Notes under the pieces: model-generated
What the model was told of the DNA's origin: nothing
Database searches by the model: none
Seen by the model: only the letters and a program-made list of their open reading frames with translations
Position numbers and translations under genes: made by a program
NCBI GenBank assembly: GCA_039030395.1
Contig: JBCCEF010000001.1
Location: forward strand, 353,315 to 417,314
Length of the DNA stretch: 64,000 nucleotides
Origin: Acidobacteriota bacterium
GTDB lineage: Bacteria > Acidobacteriota > Thermoanaerobaculia > Multivoradales > JBCCEF01
Direction of reading: 5' to 3'
Shown here: in pieces, positions 54,363 to 61,387 of the stretch
Layout of the letters: each line of letters starts with the position of its first letter
Numbering within the stretch: position 1 is the stretch's first letter

Positions 54363-56462
54363 GTGGCAAGTACCCAACCGTGGCGTCAACACCTGATCCT
54401 ATCCACCCTCTCGCTGTCCCTGATGGTCTCGATGGCGATCCTCGCGACGCCGGGCGCCGCCCAGACCCTACCGGAGCCGGTCTACACGGTGGTGATGGAA
54501 GCCGAACTCGACCCGGACTCGCGCGAGGTTCGCGGCAGCAAGTCGTTGGTGTGGACCAACCGGGCGAGCGTGCCGTTGACGGACCTGCAGTTTCACCTCT
54601 ACCTGAACGCCTTCGCCAACAACCGATCGACCTTCATGATCGAGTCCGGCGGGCGGCACCGCAGCTCGGAGTTCGACGACCAGGAGTTCGGCTTCTGCGA
54701 AGTGCTCGCGATCACCGCCGACGGAGTCGACCTGCTGCCCGGCCAGGAGTTCTTGGCGCCGGACGACGGCAACGTCTACGACCGCACGGTGGTGCGCTAC
54801 CCGCTGCCGGAGCCGCTGGCGCCGGGGGCTCAGATTCGCCTGGAGATCGACTTCCTGAGCCGCCTACCGGACATCTTCGCCCGCACCGGCATGCACGGCG
54901 AATATGTGCTGGCCGGCCAGTGGTTTCCGAAGATCGCGGTATTCGAAGACACCGGCGACCGCGGCCGCAAGATGCCCGGCTGGAACGCCCACCAGTTTCA
55001 TCTCAACAGTGAGTTCTACGCTGACTTCGGAGATTGGGACGTCACCCTCACCTTGCCGGAGCGCTACGCCGGCAAGATCGGCGCGACGGGCCGCCGGCAG
55101 AGCGCCGACGTCGCCGATGGCAAAGTCACCGAGCGCTACGTGCAGCGCGGAGTGCACGACTTCGCCTGGACCGCCGACCCGCTCTACGAAGTGGTCGAAG
55201 CCCGCTTCGATCCGGCGGCCGACGTGCCGGCGGCAATGCTCGCCGAGTGGAGCGACATTCTCGGCCTGCCGGAGAGCGAGTTGGCGCTCACCCCGGTCGA
55301 TATCGAGCTCTTCATCCACCCGGAGAACCTGACCCAGGCGGATCGCTACATCGAATCCGCCAAAGCCGGCATCCGCGGCTACGGCATCCGCCTCGGCGCC
55401 TATCCCTACGACACCCTGACGCTGGTCGATCCGGCAGCCGGTGCCGGGGGCTCCGGTGGCATGGAGTACCCCACCTTCATCACCCTGGGCACCCATCCCA
55501 TCCTCAACGTGGCGCCCTTCCGCGGCATCCTGGCGCCGGAGCTGGTCACCGTCCACGAGTTCGGCCATCAGTACTTCCAGGGGATGATCGCCAACAACGA
55601 ATTCGAAGAGGCGTGGATCGACGAGGGCATCAACTCCTACTACGAAATGGAAGTGATGGAAGACGAGTACCCCTGGAACGCCCACCTCCCCGGCGTGTTC
55701 CGGGCCTCGGCCTTCGAGATGAACCACTCCTCCGTCGCCGGCGGCGACTTCAGCGACATCATGGCCGCTCCGGCCTGGCGCTACATGAACCGCGGCCGCT
55801 ACGGGCGCAATAGCTATCCGCGGCCGGCGGTGACCCTGCGTCACCTGTCGGGGGTGATGGGAGAAGAGACCTTCCACCGGGCGATGCGCTATTTCTTCCA
55901 GACCTACCAGTTCCAACACCCCACCACCGCCGACTTCGAGCGGGCCCTCGAAGAGTCGAGCGGCCAGGACCTCGACTGGGTTCTGTCCCAGGCACTCCAC
56001 TCGAGCCGTCCTCTGGACTACGGCATCCGCTCGCTCGAGGTCGCCCGAGTGAGCGATAGAGCGGGCTTCTTCTGGCGCGACGGTGAGCGCACGGAACTGG
56101 GGATGGGCGACGACGGGGAGTCCGTCTCCGAAGAAGACGACCACGCCCTCTACCGCTCCACGGTGGTGGTCTACCGTTGGGGTGAGTTCATCCACCCGGT
56201 GACCGTCGAGTTCCGTTTCGAGGGAGGGCGCGTCGAGCGCCGCGAGTGGGACGGTGATCGCCGCTGGGCGCGTTTCACCTTCACCGACCGCTCGAAGATC
56301 GAAAGCGCCGAGGTGGACCCGGACCAGGTCCTCGCCCTCGACGTCAACCGCTTGAACAACGGCCGCAGCCGCGAGCCCGACTCGGCACCGGCGACCTCGT
56401 TCTTCGCTTCGATTCTCTATTGGCTCCAGAATCTCTTCCAGACCGCCTCGGTGCTGGCCTAG
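54363..56462 (+). CDS. Secreted M1-family metallopeptidase
   Basis: The protein is about 699 aa from GTG 54363 (GGAG eight bases upstream). A signal peptide ends near ATPGAAQTLP. The N-terminal beta domain is followed by the M1 exopeptidase signature GGMEYPTFITLG (GxMEN-like) and the zinc motif HEFGHQYFQG at about 398, with the third ligand Glu in EEAWIDEGINSYYE about 18 residues on. The C-terminal third ends in a beta domain and a hydrophobic segment (FFASILYWLQNLFQTA). It should release N-terminal residues from peptides in the periplasm or at the cell surface. The next gene begins 10 bases later and may encode an accessory membrane protein. Confidence 0.92.
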   Translation: MASTQPWRQHLILSTLSLSLMVSMAILATPGAAQTLPEPVYTVVMEAELDPDSREVRGSKSLVWTNRASVPLTDLQFHLYLNAFANNRSTFMIESGGRHRSSEFDDQEFGFCEVLAITADGVDLLPGQEFLAPDDGNVYDRTVVRYPLPEPLAPGAQIRLEIDFLSRLPDIFARTGMHGEYVLAGQWFPKIAVFEDTGDRGRKMPGWNAHQFHLNSEFYADFGDWDVTLTLPERYAGKIGATGRRQSADVADGKVTERYVQRGVHDFAWTADPLYEVVEARFDPAADVPAAMLAEWSDILGLPESELALTPVDIELFIHPENLTQADRYIESAKAGIRGYGIRLGAYPYDTLTLVDPAAGAGGSGGMEYPTFITLGTHPILNVAPFRGILAPELVTVHEFGHQYFQGMIANNEFEEAWIDEGINSYYEMEVMEDEYPWNAHLPGVFRASAFEMNHSSVAGGDFSDIMAAPAWRYMNRGRYGRNSYPRPAVTLRHLSGVMGEETFHRAMRYFFQTYQFQHPTTADFERALEESSGQDLDWVLSQALHSSRPLDYGIRSLEVARVSDRAGFFWRDGERTELGMGDDGESVSEEDDHALYRSTVVVYRWGEFIHPVTVEFRFEGGRVERREWDGDRRWARFTFTDRSKIESAEVDPDQVLALDVNRLNNGRSREPDSAPATSFFASILYWLQNLFQTASVLA

Positions 56463-56472
56463 GGAGGCGACG

Positions 56473-57570
56473 ATGAAATTTCTCACCGCGATCCGTCACG
56501 GATTCCACCGCACCCACCGGTCCAAGGGCCTGGTGATCATCGCCTGGCTGGCGTCGCTGGTGCCTGCCCTGCTCCTGTCGTCGCTGTTCGCCGCTGACCT
56601 GGGCGAGAGCCTGGATCGCAGTCTTTTCGCCCAGAGCCAGTACGCCCACAACGGCATGGGAGTGTGGATCGACTTCACCAGCTCGCCGGCGAGCGATCTG
56701 CAGCCGATCCAGGGCGCCATCGGCACCCGTTTCCTCCTCGTGCTGCTGCTGCAGATCCTGGTGTCCGCAGGCATCGTCGAAGTGCTCCTCGGCCGCACCC
56801 CGCGCGACCAGCGCCCCTTCTTCCTGGGCATGGGCCGCCACTTCTGGCGCTTCTTCCGAAGCGCCTTCTGGTTTCTCCTCGCCGTGGGCGTTCTCGTCGC
56901 ACTGCTGGCGGCGTTGATGGGTAGGTTGACGGAGCACGGTGCCGACATCCGCGACGGCGGTTTCCAGCTCACCGGCTGGATTGTCACCCTCCTCGTCGGA
57001 TTCCTGCTGTTCATTCCGCTCAAGCTGGCCTACGACCTCAGCCGAGTGGCGGCGGCGGCGCATCACGAGGGCAGCACCTTCAAGGGCTTCTTCCGCGCCC
57101 TCGCCCACGTCCTGCGCAATCCGCTGGCGCTATTTCCGCTGTACCTGGTCTTCGCCCTGCTGGCGCTGGCGGTCTTCGTCGGCTCGATGGCCCTACGCGA
57201 CGCCTGGATTCCGGCCTCGATGGGCGCCATCTTCGGCATGCTGATCGTTCAGCAACTCCTGCTGCTCTTCCGGGCGTACCTGCGGGTGGGCCTGTGGGGA
57301 TCCGAAATCGCCTACTACCAAGCGATCGGCGAACCCCACTGGTGTGCCAAAAAGCAGAAGAAGAAAAAGACGGCGGAGGTCAACGAGGAGGGCGAAACCG
57401 AGACCATGCCGCTGATTCCGGTGACAGGGCAGCCCTCGGATCCCGCACCGGCAGAGCCCCCTCGACGGGTTCTGGCGGAGGATCTACTGCCGCAGGCACC
57501 TTCGGCAACGCTCGACGAACGCCCATTAGACGGCACTGCGGCACCGGACCCGGATGAGCGCAAGACCTAG
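56473..57570 (+). CDS. Multi-pass membrane protein of unknown function
   Basis: The protein is 365 aa with about six membrane helices (for example LVIIAWLASLVPALLLSSLF, FLLVLLLQILVSAGIVEVLL, LALFPLYLVFALLALAVFVG). A basic-acidic cytosolic tail follows (KKQKKKKTAEVNEEGETETM) and then a proline-rich end. The last helix is followed by RVGLWGSEIAYYQAI. The fold resembles uncharacterised membrane proteins found beside M1 peptidases; I cannot name the family. It starts 10 bases after the peptidase stop and so is probably cotranscribed. It converges on the NrtR-like regulator gene. Confidence 0.75.
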   Translation: MKFLTAIRHGFHRTHRSKGLVIIAWLASLVPALLLSSLFAADLGESLDRSLFAQSQYAHNGMGVWIDFTSSPASDLQPIQGAIGTRFLLVLLLQILVSAGIVEVLLGRTPRDQRPFFLGMGRHFWRFFRSAFWFLLAVGVLVALLAALMGRLTEHGADIRDGGFQLTGWIVTLLVGFLLFIPLKLAYDLSRVAAAAHHEGSTFKGFFRALAHVLRNPLALFPLYLVFALLALAVFVGSMALRDAWIPASMGAIFGMLIVQQLLLLFRAYLRVGLWGSEIAYYQAIGEPHWCAKKQKKKKTAEVNEEGETETMPLIPVTGQPSDPAPAEPPRRVLAEDLLPQAPSATLDERPLDGTAAPDPDERKT

Positions 57571-57580
57571 CGACCCTCTT

Positions 57581-58543
57581 CTACCGGCTGGCCGGTAGCC
57601 CAACCCCCGGTGCCGGACGTTCGCGCAGCACTTCCCGGCGGAAGCGGAAACGCTCCGCCGGGCGGCCGCCGGTTTGCGTGTCGAGTTCTCCGGTGCCCTC
57701 CACCAAGCCAGCGGTTTCCACCAGACGCCGAAAATTCTGCTTGTGCAACCGCACGCCGGCCAGGGCCTCCACCACCCGCTGCAGGCGCAATAGGGTGAAG
57801 GTCTCGGACAGCAGCTCGAACACCACCGGCCGGTAGCGCAGCTTGCCGCGCAGGCGGCCGAGGGCGGTCGCCAGAATGCGCCGGTGGTCTAGCGCCATCG
57901 AGCGGCCGCTGCCATCGACCGGAGCCGTCCCGCGATCGCGCACGGCTTCGGAGACCAGCCCCGCCTCGTAGAGCAGCTCGTAGCGCTCGAGCACCCGTTC
58001 ACCGTTCCACGCGACGCCGCCCAGTCCAAAGGTGATGTCCGCCCGCTCCCGCCGTTCGCCGCGGGCGTTGCCGACAGGCGCCGCATCCACCCAGCCTTCG
58101 AGGGCCGGCAGCAACCGCCGGTCGAGCACCGACGGACGCCCGCCGCGCCAGTCTTCCCAAGGGAAGAAGTCGTAGATTCCCAGCCAGCCGGCTTCCCGCT
58201 CGCCAGAAGGCACCGCTTCCCGCACCAGCGCGAGATAGGCGACGGACAACGCCCGCAATCCTTCCTCGATTACTCCCGGATCGCGATCCCGGTCGCCAAA
58301 GGTGTAGAGCTGTTCCACATAGCCCAAGGCCAAACCCGTTTGCTCCCGAACGCGCCGCCGCAGGGCCAGTTCCAGAGTGCGATCCTTCAGCGGATCGAGC
58401 AGGCCCACCGGGAGAGCCGGCCCGGGGTGCGGTTCCTTTTCCGATCCCGAGCCCGGGGAACGCACCAGCAGCACCCGCGGCTCCTCTTCGGTCACCGCCG
58501 CGATCACTGCATTGAGGCCGATGTCGAAGGTCGCCCGGGTCAT
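57581..58543 (-). CDS. Nudix-related transcriptional regulator (NrtR/NAD-regulator-like)
   Basis: The protein is 320 aa. The Nudix-like domain (IGLNAVIAAVTEEEPRVLLV, ALPVGLLDPLKDRTLELALR, GYVEQLYTFGDRDRDPG) lacks the Glu residues of a working Nudix box. From about residue 225 a winged helix follows (PVVFELLSETFTLLRLQRVV, LHKQNFRRLVETAGLVEGTG). This two-domain plan matches NrtR-type repressors of NAD biosynthesis, which use the dead Nudix pocket to sense ADP-ribose-like ligands. No NAD-synthesis gene is adjacent here, so the regulon is unknown. It converges on the membrane-protein gene. Confidence 0.83.
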   Translation of the reverse strand: MTRATFDIGLNAVIAAVTEEEPRVLLVRSPGSGSEKEPHPGPALPVGLLDPLKDRTLELALRRRVREQTGLALGYVEQLYTFGDRDRDPGVIEEGLRALSVAYLALVREAVPSGEREAGWLGIYDFFPWEDWRGGRPSVLDRRLLPALEGWVDAAPVGNARGERRERADITFGLGGVAWNGERVLERYELLYEAGLVSEAVRDRGTAPVDGSGRSMALDHRRILATALGRLRGKLRYRPVVFELLSETFTLLRLQRVVEALAGVRLHKQNFRRLVETAGLVEGTGELDTQTGGRPAERFRFRREVLRERPAPGVGLPASR

Positions 58544-58617
58544 CTCTCCTGCTCCTGTCGCTCACTCATCGGCGAGATCTTACCGAGAGGTCGCCCACGA
58601 CCGACCCCGCAAGCGAC

Positions 58618-58646
58618 TTGATGGTATCTATGTACCTTGGTACAAT
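58618..58646 (+). promoter_or_regulatory. Promoter with palindromic operator and probable leaderless start
   Basis: The -35 TTGATG (58618-58623) and -10 TACAAT (58641-58646) are 17 bases apart. The palindrome TGTACC-TT-GGTACA (58631-58644) overlaps the -10 box. Transcription should begin at about 58653, which is the GTG start codon itself. Confidence 0.75.
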
Positions 58647-58652
58647 AGAGCC

Positions 58653-58937
58653 GTGAGTGAGAAAAATCCCAAGAAGTCCCACCCCACCCGCCACGTTGTC
58701 GAGCGAGTCCAGACCGGCGTCCGCCTGGAGAAGCGACTTCTCAAGGTCCTCAAGGGCCTGGCCGAAGCCTTGGATATGACCCTGGGGGACTTGCTCGAAG
58801 GCATCGTGCTGCACGCCTTCGACGGCAAGACCCCCTTCGAACAGGGCACCCTGCGCAAGATCCGGCAGTTGAAGGAGGTCTACGGCCTGGACCTCGACGC
58901 CACCGCGAGCCATCGTCTGCGGGAGAGCGAGCCGTGA
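58653..58937 (+). CDS. Ribbon-helix-helix protein
   Basis: The protein is about 94 aa from GTG 58653. A basic N-terminus (SEKNPKKSHPTRHVVERVQ) precedes a short strand (TGVRLEKRLL) and two helices (KVLKGLAEALDMTLGDLLEG), the MetJ/Arc ribbon-helix-helix layout. No Shine-Dalgarno sequence is seen; the strong promoter puts the RNA start on the GTG. It probably represses its own promoter through the palindrome TGTACCTTGGTACA. Its stop overlaps the next gene in GTGA. This is a compact regulator-partner pair. Confidence 0.78.
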   Translation: MSEKNPKKSHPTRHVVERVQTGVRLEKRLLKVLKGLAEALDMTLGDLLEGIVLHAFDGKTPFEQGTLRKIRQLKEVYGLDLDATASHRLRESEP

Positions 58938-59356
58938 CGTCCTCGGCGATGACCGATCGGCAATTGCTGGATGCGTTTGGCGACGGAACGATCGAGCCGG
59001 GCAGCTTCCATCATCGCGATCATCTCCGCCTCACCTGGCTGTTGCTGAAGGAAGGCTCCCTCCTGCAGGTGCTCGACCAACTGACTTCCGGGCTGCGGGA
59101 GTTCGCTCGGGCGGCAGGCCACGCGGAGCACTACCATGAAACCATCACCTGGGCCTTCGTCGCGCTGATCCATCAGCGGATGCAGGTGGAAAAGACAGCC
59201 GACGAGGAAGAATCGGCCGACTTTCCGGCCTTCCTGCGCCGCAACGGCGACCTGGTGAGCGAGGGCGTGAAGGTTCTCGAGCGCTACTACCGTCCGGAAA
59301 CCCTGGCCGCCCCTCTCGCCCGTCAAACCTTCGTGCTGCCGGACCGAGGCACCTGA
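58934..59356 (+). CDS. Conserved-looking hypothetical protein with HHRDH motif
   Basis: The protein is 140 aa and all helical in appearance. Histidines cluster in SFHHRDHLRLTW and AGHAEHYHETITWAFVAL, which could bind a metal. I do not recognise a named family. It starts at GTG 58934 overlapping the ribbon-helix-helix stop, so the two are made together. The pair resembles small regulator-effector units, but there is no sequence evidence for toxicity. It ends one base before the lipB stop on the opposite strand, with no terminator between. Confidence 0.7.
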   Translation: MTSSAMTDRQLLDAFGDGTIEPGSFHHRDHLRLTWLLLKEGSLLQVLDQLTSGLREFARAAGHAEHYHETITWAFVALIHQRMQVEKTADEEESADFPAFLRRNGDLVSEGVKVLERYYRPETLAAPLARQTFVLPDRGT

Positions 59357-59357
59357 C

Positions 59358-60032
59358 CTACGCTGCCTCCGAAGCCGCCACCAATCGTCGATCAAAGCGC
59401 GCCGCCAGATGGTGGGCGCAGGTCTCGGCTACGAGGGCCAGCGGCGGCGCTTCGCCGGTGAGGGATTCGATCGAGGTCATCCGTACTCCCTCGAGCCCAC
59501 AGGGCACGATGCCGGAAAAAAACGACAGATCCGGCGCGACATTCAGGGCGAAGCCGTGGGTGGTGATCCAGCGACTCAGATGCACGCCGATGGAAGCGAT
59601 CTTGCCGCCGCCCGCCCACACGCCGACGAAATCCTGACCGTCGCGGACTTCGCCGGTCACCCCGAACTCCGCCAGGGTGGTGACCAGCACCTCCTGAAGA
59701 TCCCGCACGTAGCGCCGAACGTCCCGCCGATCAGGACTCAAATTGAGGATCGGATAGCCCATCAACTGCCCCGGGCCGTGGTAGGTCACCTGACCGCCGC
59801 GATTCGATTCCCACAGCTCGATACCGCAGGCGGCGAGGGCCTCCGGCGCCAGCAGGACGTCCTTTTCTTCGGCGTTGCGCCCCAGGGTGTAGACGTGCGG
59901 ATGTTCCAGCAGCAACAGTCGCTCCGGCCCGCTGCCGGCCTTCACCGCAGCGCGCACTTCATGCTGCTGCTCCACCGCGTCGCCATAGGAAACGGAGCCG
60001 AGAAACCGCCAGTGGAGTTCGCGCCGGGACAT
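59358..60032 (-). CDS. lipB: Octanoyl-[acyl-carrier-protein]:protein N-octanoyltransferase
   Basis: The protein is 224 aa. RGGQVTYHGPGQLMGYPIL is the family signature, with the catalytic Lys in GGGKIASIGVHLSRW and the catalytic Cys in GIVPCGLEGVRMTS. It moves octanoate from acyl carrier protein to lipoyl domains of dehydrogenase complexes, the first step of lipoate synthesis. lipA is not adjacent in this window. It starts at 60032 and a 349-base gap lies upstream. Confidence 0.95.
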   Translation of the reverse strand: MSRRELHWRFLGSVSYGDAVEQQHEVRAAVKAGSGPERLLLLEHPHVYTLGRNAEEKDVLLAPEALAACGIELWESNRGGQVTYHGPGQLMGYPILNLSPDRRDVRRYVRDLQEVLVTTLAEFGVTGEVRDGQDFVGVWAGGGKIASIGVHLSRWITTHGFALNVAPDLSFFSGIVPCGLEGVRMTSIESLTGEAPPLALVAETCAHHLAARFDRRLVAASEAA

Positions 60033-60381
60033 ACGGAAAGTCTACCTCCAACCCTCCGTCCCCCAATGGACCCATAGCGCCATCGAAAAAAGATTCTCGA
60101 TCGGTGTCTCGAAAACGGAGATCGCGGCAACCATCCCTGTAAAGGGAGCGACATCGGTTCTGGACTCCCCTCAGAATGAGGCTCGGCGTGATGCGCGCCG
60201 GGCCATCGGCACCGGCGAAGCCCCATCGCCGACGCCGAGGAAGTCTTCGTGCCCGCCGAAGGGGAAGAAGTTCGGACTCCGCCTCACAACCGGCTTCGAC
60301 CCCTCGGCGGGCTCGAAGGTTAATTTATACATTCCATTTCATCTATATTATAACGCACTCGCGGACATACTTCCCGAAGCA
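60033..60381. other. 349-base gap between folate cyclo-ligase and lipB
   Basis: No ORF is credible. An AT-rich patch at 60319-60352 stands out in the GC-rich context and reads TTATAATATAG on the minus strand, a good -10 box about 310 bases before lipB. The rest is GC-rich with several short stems. It may hold a long lipB leader or a small RNA; I see no match to a known RNA family. Confidence 0.4.
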
Positions 60382-61146
60382 CTACCGCCGCCGGAGGCGG
60401 GTGAGCAGCGGAATCGAGGCGATTTTCTCCTCCGTCAGCTCCTGCCAGCGAATTCCCCGCGGTCGTCGAAGGGCGCCCGGTCGACACTCGATCGTTCGCT
60501 CCGGCGTGACGATCCAGTCGAGCGGCACATCGTGATCGGTCATCGGAATCTCGCCGGTCGGAAGAACCTGCTTTTCGTGCACGGTCGTGGCGATCATCGT
60601 CCGGGGACCGATCAGCCCGGCGGCGGAGGCCAGGGCGAATTCAAGGTCGGAGAAACCGCCCCCCTTGCCCAGGCGCGCCCCGCTCTCCTCCACCGCCACG
60701 CAGCCGGTGACCACCAGATCCACCGGCGACATCTCCGCCAAGGGCACCGTGCGGGCCGAAGCGCTCGCCCCCTTGATGGACGACGCCCGCCGCGGCGTAT
60801 CCGCGAGATCTTCCGGATCGAGCAGGAAGAACGGATTCTCCTCGGCCAAGCGCGGCACCGCCATGAACAGCACCTTGCCGTCCTCCAGAGCCCGCTGGCG
60901 CACCGGCCATTGCGGGGAGTCGGGATTCGCCTTGAGGGTGGCCGCGCGCTGCCAAGGGGCCGTATCGCGCAGTCGCTCGGCCGCTTGCTCGGCACCAACG
61001 AAATTCGGGATGCGGTTTTCGGGATTGGGGAAGCGGCGGATCCCGGCGACATCGAGCCGGCGCCAGATCCGCTGGCGGAGGGCGGCTTTTCGCTCCAGAA
61101 CGGCCGGCGAGCCGCCGGCGTCGCGATCATGTCGGTGAGACCTCAC
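60382..61146 (-). CDS. 5-formyltetrahydrofolate cyclo-ligase family protein
   Basis: The protein is about 254 aa from GTG 61146. ERKAALRQRIWRRLDVAG is the usual N-terminal helix. ALEDGKVLFMAVPRLAEENP, VDLVVTGCVAVEESGARLGK and GGGFSDLEFALASAAGLIGP are the ATP and folate-binding segments (the GKGGGFSD loop is diagnostic). It converts 5-formyl-THF and ATP to 5,10-methenyl-THF. It is longer than E. coli YgfA, resembling the archaeal and MTHFSD-like branch, so activity on folate is likely but not certain. It is transcribed divergently from rne. Confidence 0.83.
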   Translation of the reverse strand: MRSHRHDRDAGGSPAVLERKAALRQRIWRRLDVAGIRRFPNPENRIPNFVGAEQAAERLRDTAPWQRAATLKANPDSPQWPVRQRALEDGKVLFMAVPRLAEENPFFLLDPEDLADTPRRASSIKGASASARTVPLAEMSPVDLVVTGCVAVEESGARLGKGGGFSDLEFALASAAGLIGPRTMIATTVHEKQVLPTGEIPMTDHDVPLDWIVTPERTIECRPGALRRPRGIRWQELTEEKIASIPLLTRLRRR

Positions 61147-61387
61147 GGCGTGGTATACTAGCGTCCCGAGCGGACCGGCAGAGCGCCTACGCGCCGCCGA
61201 TGACCCATGAAACCGCCCGGATCCCCCTAGGCGGTCCAGAATCGCGACCGCCCGCTCCCACACATCACCCGAGGCGCCAGAACACGGTCGGGAAACGGCC
61301 AGAAAACGACTTTTTGGGGCAGTACGGTTTTCCGCAGTTCGTTCTGAAGAAGCCCGGTGAACGGTCGTACCGAGACGGAGACATTTT
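61147..61387 (+). promoter_or_regulatory. rne leader with bidirectional -10 region
   Basis: TATACT at 61154-61159 can serve as -10 for rne, and the same bases read TAGTAT on the other strand for the folate gene. This would give rne a leader of about 220 bases, including a stem ACCGCC/GGCGGT near 61208-61233. Autoregulation by RNase E acting on its own leader is known in E. coli; here it is only a possibility. Confidence 0.45.

Noticed and set aside
54270-54392. N-terminal extension of NfeD
   Set aside because: It would be encoded across a consensus promoter for the same gene; the signal sequence begins after ATG 54269.
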